64,000 bases of DNA, taken from contig MSED01000006.1 of NCBI GenBank assembly GCA_002099365.1, positions 1 through 64,000 on the forward strand, read 5' to 3'. Positions 30,386 to 41,451 of the stretch are shown piece after piece. The notes beneath the pieces were generated by a model, which did not search any database, was not told the DNA's origin, and worked only from the letters and a program-made list of their open reading frames with translations. Source of the stretch: Phialophora verrucosa. Its lineage: Eukaryota > Ascomycota > Eurotiomycetes > Chaetothyriales > Herpotrichiellaceae. The translations under genes were made by a program, and so were the position numbers. Each line of letters opens with the position of its first letter. Position 1 is the stretch's first letter.

Positions 30386-30848
30386 CTACCATTTCTTGGG
30401 AGCCGAGACCACTGTCCGCGAGAATGAGGCACTTGCTTGTTCCAGCTTCCTCTGTCTTTCACGTGCAACGATCCCCGTCCGGTCCGTCACAGGCGTGGCG
30501 TTGGCAATTTGGTCGAAGTCGTCATACTCCTCCTCAGCGGACCCCGATTCCGCGTCCGAGTCAACGAGCTGCGGTGGCTGCTCCGAGGCTGACATCGTCA
30601 GGTGGCCATCGCTGTTGCCCACTATGTTGTTGTCGTTGTCGTTGTTGTCCGACTGGCGCTGACTCTCTTTCTTGGGCGGTTCTGCGGGGAAATTTTCTGC
30701 AAAGGGTTTGGACGCGAGGATCTTTCGGCGAATCTCCGCCATTTCAGCCTCGTCGTCATCGTCGTCCTCTTCTGGAGGTAGTTCCAACGACACGCCTTGT
30801 CGCAATGTGGCGCCCCCATCATTTTCACCCGTAGATTCTTCTTCTGTA

Positions 30849-30880
<32 letters not shown>

Positions 30881-31698
30881 TGAATCGAATACTCCCCGCC
30901 TGTTCGTATTTCCACCGGCCCAATCGTCAGCGTCTCCGCCTGCAGCGTCTTTGTTGGTTCGACTTTCTGCATACTCCTTCTCCAGCTTCGCAAGCCACTT
31001 CTCCTCTGCCTTTTTGATCTCTTCCTCATTCTGACATGCCACATAACGTTTGAGGAGCTGGGAATTGATCTCGAGGAACGCCTCGCCGTACGAGAAGTGC
31101 CGTAACACAATTTCGGCCCAGTCGTGATGGCCACATATGGCAAAACATGCTGCCAGGGCCTCTACGCAGTTCAGGCGCCATGGCTTTCCATAGTTGACTG
31201 AGTTTGCGGCCACAAGATACGGCAGGAGCCGTTCGCATTTCCCACCGATACGTGAAAATGGAACCTCTTGGAGCCTGATCCACGAGCATTCTACCACTGC
31301 GGCGCCATATTGTTCAAGAAGCTCACGGTCAGCCGGTGAGAGGATTGTCTTCGCGTTGGGACTGGACGGTGGGTGTACGTGTCAGCGTGCAAATTTGCAA
31401 TGTCTCTCTCCTTCCGTAGGACAATGGACCACAGGACAACTGCTTACGAGATGACGACTCCGCTAAATTTTTGCCCAACAGGCAACTCCCGCATCAGCCC
31501 AAAGTGCATCAATCGTTTCCCGCTGCAGCGTTTGGAGTCGCAATGACCGAAATCCCAGCAAGCTGCCTTGAAAGGTGGGCGTTCTGTGACGACGTCATTT
31601 TCGCCGCCATCTCGCGCCGTGGACCGTGGCGTATGTCGTGACTTGGTGGAGTATTTCTTCGCTTTGGATGAGCCGTTGTCCTTCTTGTGCCGCACCAT
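30386..31698 (-). CDS. TSR3: 18S rRNA aminocarboxypropyltransferase TSR3
   Basis: TSR3 adds the acp group from S-adenosylmethionine to the hypermodified m1acp3-psi base of 18S rRNA during late cytoplasmic 40S maturation. Exons are 31,698-31,448 and 31,361-30,386 (86-nt intron, GTAAGC...CCAG), giving 408 aa. Family hallmarks are CWDFGHCDSKRCSGKRL, then across the splice an SPADREL motif, VVECSWIRL, LLPYLVAANSVNYGKPWRL and LNCVEALAACFAICG. The C-terminal third is a non-conserved acidic tail with a run of 11 Asp coded by a GTC/GAC triplet array (30,850-30,880). An in-frame TTG upstream was ignored in favour of ATG 31,698. It is divergent from RRP4. Confidence 0.95.
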
Positions 31699-31935
31699 TG
31701 CGATCAGGGAGCGATCACTCCGTCGATACAAGGGAACGGTCGAGATATTTCAAACCGGCTGATCGAAAAAGGCTCAGGTCGCCTCCCGATGAGAGAAACT
31801 GCCAAGCTTTTCGCCCCGCTTAACGCTAGTGCGAGTTCAAGTACCGAGGATATCCCGAGCCTTTCTCCAATTCGGTCACATCGTGCACAAAGCATTGATA
31901 GCTTTCCAAATTCCTCCTGCGACCAATTCACAACT
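31699..31935. promoter_or_regulatory. Bidirectional promoter of TSR3 and RRP4
   Basis: Only 237 bp separate the two start codons, so both core promoters must share this segment. It holds CGATGAG at 31,787-31,793, which matches the core of the PAC element that marks ribosome-biogenesis genes in yeast. Whether the motif works here is inferred. Confidence 0.55.
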
Positions 31936-33044
31936 ATGGGCTTAGCTGTGCTGCCCCCAGACTCCGAAGACGAGAATGTACCCGTCCAGGTCTCAGATTA
32001 CGAAGAGGACAGCGATGCGTCAATGCAAGATGACGATGAAGGGCGACCGTCGAAGCGCCGCAGACTGGCCTCTTCTTCTCGCCAGATCGCGCTGCCGGGA
32101 GAAGTAATCACCGACGATACACAATGGATGAGGTAGGTACGGAGAACACCAATACGCAATCCCGGTCGACGGTGCTAATTATACTCTGTAGAGGACACGG
32201 AACGTACATGACCGAGGCGTCACCCACGATGATCGCAACCCTCGCTGGGGCCCTCAAAAAGACAAACAAGCTGCTATCCATTGCGCCTCTACGTGCGCGA
32301 TATACACCGGAAATCGGAGACCTAGTGGTTGGACGCATCGCGGAGGTGCAGAAGAACCAATGGAAGGTCGATGTGGCCGCCCCGTTGCTGGCGCTACTGC
32401 CGCTCTCGTCGATCAACTTGCCCGGCGGGGTGTTGAGGCGACGGACAACTGCGGATGAGTTGCAGATTCGCAACTACTTCCAGGAGGGAGACCTATTGGT
32501 CGCCGAGGTGCAGCAATTAAGAAGCAGCGACGGCACAGCAAATTTACATACCCGAAGTCTGAAATATGGCAAGCTTCGTAACGGCACATTTTTGGCAGTG
32601 TCTGGGACTGGTGGAGGGGGCGGCGTAGTTCGAAGTCGGAGACAGGTTTTCACCATCAACAGTGGCGCCCAGGGAGGCGGCGATGTCGACGTGATACTTG
32701 GAGTGAACGGATACATCTGGCTGAGCAAGCACATTGAACAAGCGCAGGATCAAGGCCGAATCAGTGGCGGAGTCAGCATTTCGAATCTCGACGACGTTGT
32801 CAGCAGCGCCATCTACTCGAGCCAGAACGATGACATTGGGGAGGGCACTAGAAGAGAGATTGCGCGAATATCGGAATGTATCAAGGTGCTGGCTGAGGAG
32901 GGGGTGAGAGTCGATGAAGACAGCGTCATTAAAGCTTACGAAGCCGCTGTTGATGCTGAAATGGGTGTGATGGAGCAGGACGGCGGTGCTTCCGGTTTTG
33001 GCGTCGAAGTCAGAAGAAGGATCGTTGACGCTGCTCTTCATTGA
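31936..33044 (+). CDS. RRP4: RNA exosome cap subunit RRP4
   Basis: RRP4 (EXOSC2) is one of three S1/KH cap proteins of the nine-subunit exosome core and guides RNA into the channel for 5.8S rRNA processing and decay. Exons are 31,936-32,132 and 32,192-33,044 (59-nt intron, GTAGGT, branch GCTAAT, acceptor TAG), giving 349 aa. After a Ser/Asp-rich N-terminus with a KRRR patch come the GHGTY motif, the NKLLSI...[14 protein letters not shown] segment of the S1 domain, [33 protein letters not shown], and a C-terminal KH-like part with [10 protein letters not shown]. Length and motif order fit fungal RRP4. Confidence 0.95.
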
Positions 33045-33211
33045 ATACCCAATGCTCGTATGATGGCCGTACTTTCACGTTGCGTTTGGTACGAGACAGG
33101 TGCATGAAACAACAGCGAAATGAACACCGTTCGGCTTGTATGGACATCATATCATTGATTGAGTACTACTGACGGCGACACGAAAGCTAGAGGACTACGA
33201 CACCTCCCGGT

Positions 33212-33907
33212 TTAGTCGTACCAACCTGACGTCTCGATGTACGGACCGTTAGACGGCGATAGCCTCTCTTCTTTGGCTTTCTTCCACCACTTACTGCGGT
33301 CTTTCATGTCCGCCTCTGTCTTGCGCATCGTACGGCGACCCAACCAAAACCCTTCGTATTTGTGCTGTCTGGTTGCACCGGGCAGAACACAAGCTACTGG
33401 CGGTGTGGCATACTTGTTTCGGAGGCCAGCGACGATGGGGTTAGAGGTTGTTCTGGTGGACTGAAAACTTGGCTGTGGATGCTGGGGAGACAGCGAAGCA
33501 TGCACTGAGACACTGCGATGGAGCCCCATAGCAGTTGAGTCTATGGTATATGAATATCGCGACGCTGCCGTGGGCGACGATGGATAGGTCTGGCTCGAGC
33601 GGCGGTTTCTGATGAAGTCAGCAAGGTCATCGGTGGTTCTCACCGACGCCGGCAGCCCCTGCTCCCGCACAAGCCGGGGATCAAGCAGGCCGGTGCCGTT
33701 GTCATAGCGGCACTCCAGCATTGGGATGTCATTGCGACTTGACACAGGACGAGATGGAGGCGGAGGAGGCAGGGTTGGTTGTCGAGATGGGCGAAAGTCA
33801 TAACTGTTAGCAGTCATCGGCCTCGACGAGCCAGTGCTACTGTCAGTCTCAACCCAGGGGTTGCCAGACTTACCTCGCTTTGCGAACTCGGAGAATCTGA
33901 AGGCCAT
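33212..33907 (-). CDS. Conserved-looking fungal protein of unknown function
   Basis: Intact 231-aa frame with ATG at 33,907, tail to tail with RRP4. The N-terminus (MAFRFSEFAKRGKSGNPW) is followed by a Pro/Ser/Arg-rich disordered stretch with a PPPPP run. The C-terminus is basic and aromatic (KYEGFWLGRRTMRKTEADM...SKWWKKAKEE). No catalytic motif, signal peptide or membrane segment is visible. Sharp composition and a good start context support coding; the function is unknown. Confidence 0.65.
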   Translation of the reverse strand: MAFRFSEFAKRGKSGNPWVETDSSTGSSRPMTANSYDFRPSRQPTLPPPPPSRPVSSRNDIPMLECRYDNGTGLLDPRLVREQGLPASVRTTDDLADFIRNRRSSQTYPSSPTAASRYSYTIDSTAMGLHRSVSVHASLSPQHPQPSFQSTRTTSNPIVAGLRNKYATPPVACVLPGATRQHKYEGFWLGRRTMRKTEADMKDRSKWWKKAKEERLSPSNGPYIETSGWYD

Positions 33908-34690
33908 GATGGATGCTTTGGGTGTTTTGGTGGTTCTCTAGACGGAATTAGTGATGTAATGGTTTTTAAAAACTGTGGTAAGCAGGAACGCGGGGAGGTG
34001 ATTCCAAGGACGCCGAAAAAGAGATGAAGAGGCTCTGTTCAGCCTAAACAGACGCTGCCCGAGCACAATGGCTCATTTGTCTCCATCGGTGTAAAGGCAG
34101 AGAATTGTCCTGCTGGGCGACAAAGAGTATTGTCGTCAGCATCTCAAGGCCACAATGACTCCAACAAAGAATGATATCTTTGTCTTGCTACTCCCCCAGA
34201 TGTTTGTTGGGGCGAATGTCAGGACGCTAGATGGGAGGTCGCTCTACTCATATCGCGACCACGTTGCTCTCACAATGAGAATTAAGGTGTCTGTGATTGA
34301 GAACTCTAGTTAGAGGCGACCACCTATGTGTGTGGGTCACGTGAAGGAAGTCAGGCGGCACTTGCGATGTCAGCAACCCCGCAGTTTCTCGACCATGAAT
34401 TGCGGGGGAGGCCGGCACTCGCGGTGATGTCGATTGGCCGACGGGACCAGCTTCAGGCCAGCTCATCAGCCCAGTTTCTCCCGCTGGTCGGCCGAGGCAT
34501 TTCAGGTGCCGTGGCGGGCTGCGAGCTCTGGAAGCCTGCGTCGTAGCGAAATGCGAGATGCCACTTTCATCAACCCCGCCGGTAAGCATCGGCAGGTCCT
34601 CAAAAGTGACCTTGTCATGAAAGCCAACTCTGTCTCTCTTACTATCATTGTCACTGCTGTAAGATACGATCCTGATCTCGACTCCTGAAG
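33908..34690. other. Divergent intergenic region, no gene seen
   Basis: About 0.8 kb between the leftward unknown gene and the rightward SDR gene. Overlapping frames on both strands (up to 162 codons) are composition artefacts without domains. It presumably holds both promoters. Confidence 0.45.
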
Positions 34691-35977
34691 ATGGCACGAC
34701 CAGGTCCCCTTGAACGCGCCAATCGTGTCGTAACAAGCACGATCACCATGCCCATTGCACTGGCCCGCTACGCAGCGACAGAGCCACTCTTTACAGGAGC
34801 CCTGCTAGCCGCTCTGACCAGAGCCCCTCTTCAATACCGATCACGCATTCTCAAGCTTCTGGGCGATGCTGGACTGTCATCTGAACGTATTGCCCTTTTG
34901 ATCAAGTCACTGAAGTACTTGCTCGCCATTGGCGTGGTCAGGAGACTCAACCAAGCACTCAACAAACTGGCTCTCAACCACTGGAATTTCTTTGGAAAGC
35001 CAGGCGCACCCTTCAATTGGAGCGCCGTGAACAAGTCTGAGCTGGTTGTTATCACTGGCGGCTGTTCTGGCTTTGGATATGAAATGGTCAAAGGCTTTTC
35101 CAAGCATGCCAGGGTCGTCATTCTGGACATCTCTCCCCTCCCGGAAGAGCTAAAGAGAAGTGAGCTTTGTTCCAGGCGGTTATTAGAATATCCCACTAAC
35201 GTCCAGTTAGTCCACGATGTGCACTACTATCAGGTCGACCTGACAGACTTTTCTGCCATCGAGTCAACAGCCGATACAATCCGCGCAGAGCATGGCGATC
35301 CGACCGTGTTGATCAACAATGCGGGTATCGGTGAGTGCCTATTGACCATTCCGAGTCCTTCGTGCGGAGACTGACCACAGTTATCTGAAAGCGACTGGCA
35401 CCCGGATCATCAACACCAACGCAAAGTTGAATGACAGAATATTCAAAGTCAACATTGCTTCTCACTTCGTCCTGATCAAGGAGTTCCTCCCCGGCATGCT
35501 GAAAGCGCGAAAGGGCCACGTCGTCACCATCGCATCCATGGCCAGCTTCATGGCCGCGCCGGGCCTTGTCGACTACTGCTGCACAAAGATTGGCGCATTG
35601 TATCTGACCGAAGGCATGCGTTCCTGCCCATGAACATCACACACACTTTTCTAGCGCTAACGTACAGAGCAGGGCTGCGAAACGAACTTCGAACGTACCA
35701 CGGTGCCGAGGGCAGATGCATTCAAACCACGTCTGTCCACCCTTCTTGGCACGCAACCGGCATCGTCAAGCCTTTCGAGGACAAACTGGAGAAGTTCGGC
35801 ATCAAATGTGACCCGGCGTCGAATGTGAGCGACGCCATCATCGAACAGGTCCTCGCAGGCAGGAGTGGCCGGATTTTCATGCCCAAGACGGAAGAGAACA
35901 ATACGGGAGTGAGGAATTTCCCGGTTTGGCTGCAGGACGTGATCATGTACTTGAACTCGAAGCGATTTCAATTCTGA
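34691..35977 (+). CDS. Short-chain dehydrogenase/reductase (RDH10/DHRS-like), three exons
   Basis: NAD(P)-dependent oxidoreductase of the classical SDR fold, 388 aa. Exons are 34,691-35,330, 35,392-35,613 and 35,673-35,977. A roughly 110-residue N-terminal extension with hydrophobic stretches suggests membrane association. Then come the cofactor loop TGGCSGFG (122-129), NNAG (about 208-211), a Ser-containing TIASMAS strand and the catalytic Y-x3-K in DYCCTK. Intron 1 is normal (GTGAGT...GAAAG). Intron 2 is best read as a GC-AG intron (AAG|GCATGC, branch GCTAAC, acceptor GCAG), because this gives the family-typical TEGLRNELR. The substrate (lipid, sterol or retinoid-like alcohol) is not readable. 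Confidence 0.88.
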
Positions 35978-36800
35978 TCTGGGATGATGCGCAATGGTAA
36001 TTACTGATCCCCCCGGTAGTTTCCGGGGCTGAAGCGAAGGCATAATGGTTTTGGACGTATGGGTTCATGCTCTCCATTCTATGCACAGAAAACCCCATCC
36101 TAACTGGTATCTGCCCTCTCTGGTGTCGAAAGATCAGAATTAACCCCTTCGCTTTTCGTCATTGCAATATCGACTCCGTGAATCCACTGTGTCCGTTGGA
36201 GGGCGAATCATAAAAGGGCAAGGTTTGCTCTTCGTCTCTCCATTCTTGATTCCCTTCCATCCCTCCATCTCGGCCTCTGACTGCTCTCGGCCCGCGCTGA
36301 CCACTAAGAGGAACAAGAACAGCAGCGGTCAGCACAGTGGCTGTAGAAAGAAGCGCCAAACGCCGGCTTCATCTTGCGGATATCAACGATATGTCCAACA
36401 CGGCCGTCCTAGAGGGTTCGAGGGGCCGACAGAAACTCATCCGTCCAACTTCGACGCTGCGACCTCCGTTCTCTGATGATATTAGGTTCCCCGTTCCCCG
36501 TTCCCCGGCGGACCTCGAACCCCGCAAAGGTAGTCAAACTGACTTAATACGTCGCTTGCGCTGCAGCTGCCGGCCCTAACACTTGGGTGCGGACCTTCCG
36601 GTCTACGCTCGTGGAGGCCAAGTAGGAGATGCAGACGGAGAGGGAATCGAGCTTTGAGGGCAAGACCACAAGGCGCGGGTGTTGTTGCTTAGCCATTGAA
36701 CCAGGTCGAGCTCTCAGCGGCGTTCGGCGGGCATGAAGGCGGCAGTTGTCAAGTTTTCCAATATGTATATTTTCCCCGCAAACATCCTTTGCCGACTTTA
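35978..36800. other. Convergent intergenic region, no gene seen
   Basis: About 0.8 kb between the 3' ends of the SDR and PGAP4-like genes. Frames of up to 104 codons on either strand have no recognisable features. Confidence 0.45.
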
Positions 36801-38042
36801 CTAGCCATAGGGATATCGTTCGAAGCGGAAACTCCATATCTGCCGAGCATTGTCGTCAAAGCCATATCCTTTCGAACTCATCGCGCCAATGTGTTGTAGA
36901 ATGGGCGGAACAACAGCCCAGCGAACATAGCCTCCCGCATCCGCAATCTTTTCAATCTGCATATCGACCAGTCCTTTTGTCTCAAGCTTCAATTTATCCA
37001 AGACATTGGGAACCATATCCCGAGGGAAGACAAAACCTTGCGAGCAGCAGCCATACTGATTCATTTCTTGGACCCCAGCGGGAATCGGCATCATGGTCTG
37101 CTTCCCCGCTAGGAAGAATAAGAGGACCATCGCCGGTATGCAGATGATGGTGATTGCAGCCATCACCTCCATGGTGAGGAGCTCGAGCTGTCTCAGGAAG
37201 CGTCTTTTGGTCGCTAACATCATCGTCACGAGTGAGATCCAAACCACGAATGACCAGAAGAGATAGGTGGGCCAGTGTTCGCTGTTCCAGCCCAACAGAT
37301 TATCGGTGTAAAAGAGACGGAGGTACATCCAACGCTGGCCAGAAGGATACTCATCCATCTTGGCTTGCACAGTGTCGAGCGCACCGAGCAAGCGCTTGAA
37401 CCAGCCTTCAACAGCCAAGGTATCGTCCTCAACCACTGCGACATACTGAGCCCCGGTATCATAACAGTCCTTCAGCAGGTACCTGAAGTCGTGGATAGAC
37501 TTGTTCCTGTACCATCCTCCTTCCTCCCATGCTCTGACCTGGTCGAACTCTGCAGTGTCCCTCGGATATTGCAGGATACGATCAGGCAGGATGTCAAGCC
37601 ATTGCTCAGCGAAGATTGGATGTTTGGCCGGGTCAGTGTGACCTACGAGGAAATCGAAGAATATTGAATCCCTCTCCTCCTGCGACAGTCCTGCAAAGAG
37701 GGATCCCACTGTGGTTCGCACATACTGAGTACCCCGACGAGCTACCGTGGGGACACCTAGGCAGAGCACAGGTGGCTCGGTGTGGTTGACTACGGGCCGT
37801 CGTGACTGATTGATCGACGTGATATATCTCTCTGCCTGTTCAGCGCGATGGGCAGAGTATAGAGGATTGTAGGCGCGACTGGCATCGAAAAAAACGGATG
37901 AAGGGTCGCGGTAACTGATGGACCGACAGAATAGTAGCATGAGCGCATACAAGGTCGAAAACGCCGAAAGGACCCAGATCGGTCGAGGTCCGATACGGCA
38001 ACGAAAGGCTCTCGCCCAAGGAGCCTGTTTCAGCACGTGCAT
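36801..38042 (-). CDS. PGAP4-like GPI-anchor glycosyltransferase
   Basis: Integral membrane protein, 413 aa from ATG 38,042 (the frame is open upstream to a TTG at 38,180). PGAP4/TMEM246 adds a side-chain N-acetylgalactosamine to GPI anchors in the Golgi of animals; fungi have related proteins. Seen here are one N-terminal membrane segment (about 20-40), a luminal GT-A-like domain with a YVAVVEDDTLAVEGWF acidic motif (EDD at 205-207), a pair of hydrophobic segments inserted in the middle (about 259-277 and 293-312), and a C-terminal continuation with NQYGCCSQGFVFPRD. Membrane hairpin insertion in the catalytic domain is a trait of PGAP4. The exact sugar donor in fungi is not established by sequence. 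Confidence 0.82.
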   Translation of the reverse strand: MHVLKQAPWARAFRCRIGPRPIWVLSAFSTLYALMLLFCRSISYRDPSSVFFDASRAYNPLYSAHRAEQAERYITSINQSRRPVVNHTEPPVLCLGVPTVARRGTQYVRTTVGSLFAGLSQEERDSIFFDFLVGHTDPAKHPIFAEQWLDILPDRILQYPRDTAEFDQVRAWEEGGWYRNKSIHDFRYLLKDCYDTGAQYVAVVEDDTLAVEGWFKRLLGALDTVQAKMDEYPSGQRWMYLRLFYTDNLLGWNSEHWPTYLFWSFVVWISLVTMMLATKRRFLRQLELLTMEVMAAITIICIPAMVLLFFLAGKQTMMPIPAGVQEMNQYGCCSQGFVFPRDMVPNVLDKLKLETKGLVDMQIEKIADAGGYVRWAVVPPILQHIGAMSSKGYGFDDNARQIWSFRFERYPYG

Positions 38043-38886
38043 ACTGCATTCTGATTGAGAAGAGAGTGTGGGAAGATGGAACCTACTAAGTATTCCTGCT
38101 GTTATCGCATAAAAATAGCGGCGGCTCGCAGGCTGCGATTTGGCGCCCGGTGCAGGCGCAGCGGCTCGTTCCTCAGCCAAGCCGAGTTCGTTTCACAAAG
38201 TCTAGGGAGCCCCACGGCGGCTTGTGGGCCCTGGAAGGGTCCCGCGACAGAGCCGGCCGGGTGCTTGATTAGGCTCCACCACTTCTTCCCACGGATGTGC
38301 TCACCGAACCTCTTGGTAGAGTTCTCAGGAAAGTCAAAGTTGACAGAAGCCCTTTACATATCACCCATGGATGGAGCTCGAAACCTTCTCGTCACCGTCT
38401 GCGTCTGCGCGTGCAGTCTCCATTGCGAAGAGATGATCGATTGTTATGTCAGCGTGACACGCCTTTATTCGTCCTCAAGCAGATTTCTGCGACAAGCCCC
38501 TGGCCAATCTTCAGGCGCAAGACGCCACCGAGTGCAACGTGCCGCTGGTTGAACCTGGTCCCTTCTAATGACCCCCTGCATGGTACTGAGTACCCGATAC
38601 CTCACTCTCACTAGCCTGAGCAACAGAAACACAGATGAACGCGGCTATTGATGGGCTGACTCCGTACTCAGACATGTTCTACGGGCCAAAACATAACGAT
38701 GGCTTGCTACATTTTAGCCCTACCAGGCAATGGAAGATTACATCGAGCCATTGGCCCGTCCGACGAAAGGTACATGTGTATTGCAAGTTCCGCCCTGTGT
38801 CTGATCAACCCGATACGAGCATGTGCCAATGTCTATCTTGACCTCGGAAACTGTGCTCTTGAGTATCCTGATTCCTTCCTAGAGCG
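38043..38886. other. Divergent intergenic region, no gene seen
   Basis: About 0.85 kb between the leftward PGAP4-like gene and the rightward membrane protein gene. The plus-strand frames at 38,055-38,552 and 38,635-38,841 lack features. Presumed promoter region for both genes. Confidence 0.45.
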
Positions 38887-41451
38887 ATGGTATCGTTCTC
38901 AAAACTATCTTCTCTCCTGCCTCTTGATGCTCGAGCGACTGCCCAGCACACTGCGGAGCAAAAGAAGATAATCATATCGAGTTCGCCATGGAAAGCTCTA
39001 TGGCGTTGCGCCCCTCATGTTCTTCCCATGGTAACCTCCATCACCATCCTCGCTCTGAGTTTCCACGGAATCTACATCGGCGCGGATTTTGCCTCGCAAA
39101 CTATCACCTTGATGAGCTTCCAGATCGCTGCCAAGGTTCATGAAATCTTTATCGTCGCCAGTCTATCCGTGATCGTCTTTCATGCTGTCAGGCATGAGTT
39201 GCTCCACGGAGGTGGCCTCCCACTGGGACTAGTTGGGTCGGGGTTCAACTTTAGCAGTTTCGATTTCTTCTTGACGAAAGAGTTTGGCGGTGGACTGTTG
39301 AACGCCGTGACGCCCGGCCACAAGCTGCGAAAGACAGGCTTTGTGATACTTCTCTGCGTGGCAGGCCTCATAGCAGCGCTTGCTGGTCCCTCAAGCGCCA
39401 CACTGATCGTCCCGGTCTCCCAAACCTGGCAAGCGGGCGGAACACATTTCTATCTTAATGGCTCTTCAGAGGACTTTTGGCCCTCCGACGTCTCAAGAGA
39501 TACATCGGCTGTTCAGAATATGTGCAATGGCTCCAAATCCACCGAGCTCGCAATATGTCCTGCGGGAGGCTATCTCTCGATCAGAGAGCACTGGAGCAGG
39601 ATGAACTACACCAACTTTTACACTTACGACGTCCCTGCCTACTCTAAGGAGCTGTCTGGATCCCGGTTCTACTGGCCTATTCACAGCCCCGCCTCTCCTG
39701 TCCCGCCACGCTATGCGCTGGGCAACGCAAGAAACGTGACGGCCTTCAGCCCTGGCGCCGCTACCTTCTTTGTTCAACCTCACGCCGCAGCTTCCACACT
39801 GATGCAAGGAATAGCCAACAAGTGGTGGACTGCTTTACAGTCACACATGAAGGTCTCTGACAGACAAGTTGACGACCGCAAAATTGGGGCAATGGTACGT
39901 TCTGCCATCACAACCGTAAGATGCGCGGAACCTCAAGACCTGCTCGCGGTTGAGAACTCGGTCCGTTTCCCAGCGATCAGCGGTCGCTTCGACTATGTGG
40001 AAGGCACGGCTTTTACCGTCGACCATCTGAATTCTAGCGCTGTCGACCATGTTCGCTTTCAATGGGTTCACCTGCCCGATCAATTCGGTTCGGTCAGTAT
40101 CGGAGCTGTGCTCGAATCAGCATGGAACGCCAACAAGACGTCCAGAGTGGTAGTTGGATGTTCCGCACAGGCAGGCTGGGTTCCGACGTCGGTCTACACT
40201 GACCAATACTCCTTTTGGACCGGATGGTATCCATGGAACATAGAATATGGAGGCCGGACTCCATCCTGGGTTGGAATACCAGCGGGTGAGGCGCAACCTG
40301 CTACCAATGGGCGAGTGGCATTCAGCGACGACTGGTTGAGTTTGCTGAATCCAACAGTGGCCGACGCACAGCCTAGGCCGGATGCATGGACCCCTTCCGC
40401 AATGGAAAGTATTATCGATTCCTCTGGTCTAGCTGACGGTCTGTCCTCCCAGGATGCACCGTCTTTGGCGGAAGCATGGGTCGAAGATGGGCAGTTGGGC
40501 ATCAGCAGGACTGTGCTGCTCGAATCAATCATCAGCAGCGTCATTACCGACGGCCTCAGCCGAAGTGGAGCGTACCGCGTCTTCGACACAAAGGGCCCAT
40601 CTTCAGAATGGCCGTTTTCCATGTTCGAACCTCTTCCCGACTTTAACAAACGCATCATCGATGGCCGTGACGCTCTACAGGCACCGTCGCAGCCAGGCAC
40701 AGACATTACCACCCTTCGGCTCAGAATGGAGATTACGGGCTTTGCTTTGAAGAGAAGCCTCGAAGGAGCACTCGCGATGGTGGTCCTCCTCGCGCACATC
40801 ATCTTGGCGACCGGTCACATTATATTCGTCATGGTGAAAAGACAGTCCTCAGACAGCTGGGACTCGATCTCCGAACTGATTGCCCTGGCCCGGAATTCGC
40901 GGCCCTCGTATATCGCGTTGGCAAATACAGCTGCTGGGATTACCGAAAGACAGACGTACGGTCGTCTGGCTAGGATACGGGCAAAGCCGACGATCGACCA
41001 ATCTGAGAATGATCACGTGGAGCTTGTTTTCGACGGTCCGGACAGAAAAGTCGATGATGTGGAGCTGTCGTGTCCAGCTTGCTACCGTGAGAATAAAACA
41101 GAGGGACAAAGTATTCCAGCTGAGGTCAAGGGCGATGAAGAAGACAGCCGGTCTGTGATGACCCACTTGAACCAGGACCAGGATCAGGACCAGGATCAGG
41201 ACCAGGATCAGGACCCAGCCAAAACCCGCCTTGAGCCTGTAGCGCGACAGCAGTGGACGTGGCCGCGCAATCGTAATGATGGGCCACCAAGAGACCAGTC
41301 CTCTGCCAGGGGGCATGTCTCGCAAGCAAGTCAGAGTCCTCCACCACACAGCCGAACAGGTTCCAAAGAACGTCTGATCGCTCCCGAGGGCGTTCGTGCC
41401 CGGCGGCCGGCATTAGAAGAACCTGTCCGCGTGGACCATGCGTATGGTTGA
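38887..41451 (+). CDS. Large fungal plasma-membrane-type protein of unknown function with DQ repeat
   Basis: Single-exon gene, 854 aa. The N-terminal part has membrane segments near 46-66 (HVLPMVTSITILALSFHGIY), 84-100 and 147-170. A large domain of about 450 residues with several N-glycosylation sequons (NGS, NYT, NVT, NSS, NKT) and aromatic motifs follows, then one more membrane span near 635-660 (ALAMVVLLAHIILATGHIIF). The last 180 residues are hydrophilic, with CPAC and a (DQ)7 run. This layout recurs in unnamed ascomycete proteins with a big extracytoplasmic domain between terminal membrane segments. No enzyme motif is visible. Confidence 0.8.
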   Translation: MVSFSKLSSLLPLDARATAQHTAEQKKIIISSSPWKALWRCAPHVLPMVTSITILALSFHGIYIGADFASQTITLMSFQIAAKVHEIFIVASLSVIVFHAVRHELLHGGGLPLGLVGSGFNFSSFDFFLTKEFGGGLLNAVTPGHKLRKTGFVILLCVAGLIAALAGPSSATLIVPVSQTWQAGGTHFYLNGSSEDFWPSDVSRDTSAVQNMCNGSKSTELAICPAGGYLSIREHWSRMNYTNFYTYDVPAYSKELSGSRFYWPIHSPASPVPPRYALGNARNVTAFSPGAATFFVQPHAAASTLMQGIANKWWTALQSHMKVSDRQVDDRKIGAMVRSAITTVRCAEPQDLLAVENSVRFPAISGRFDYVEGTAFTVDHLNSSAVDHVRFQWVHLPDQFGSVSIGAVLESAWNANKTSRVVVGCSAQAGWVPTSVYTDQYSFWTGWYPWNIEYGGRTPSWVGIPAGEAQPATNGRVAFSDDWLSLLNPTVADAQPRPDAWTPSAMESIIDSSGLADGLSSQDAPSLAEAWVEDGQLGISRTVLLESIISSVITDGLSRSGAYRVFDTKGPSSEWPFSMFEPLPDFNKRIIDGRDALQAPSQPGTDITTLRLRMEITGFALKRSLEGALAMVVLLAHIILATGHIIFVMVKRQSSDSWDSISELIALARNSRPSYIALANTAAGITERQTYGRLARIRAKPTIDQSENDHVELVFDGPDRKVDDVELSCPACYRENKTEGQSIPAEVKGDEEDSRSVMTHLNQDQDQDQDQDQDQDPAKTRLEPVARQQWTWPRNRNDGPPRDQSSARGHVSQASQSPPPHSRTGSKERLIAPEGVRARRPALEEPVRVDHAYG
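41171..41216 (+). repeat. CAGGAC/CAGGAT minisatellite coding (DQ)n
   Basis: Tandem 6-bp units alternating CAGGAC and CAGGAT inside the membrane-protein gene, coding Asp-Gln repeats in frame. Such arrays usually vary in length between strains without breaking the frame. Confidence 0.85.
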
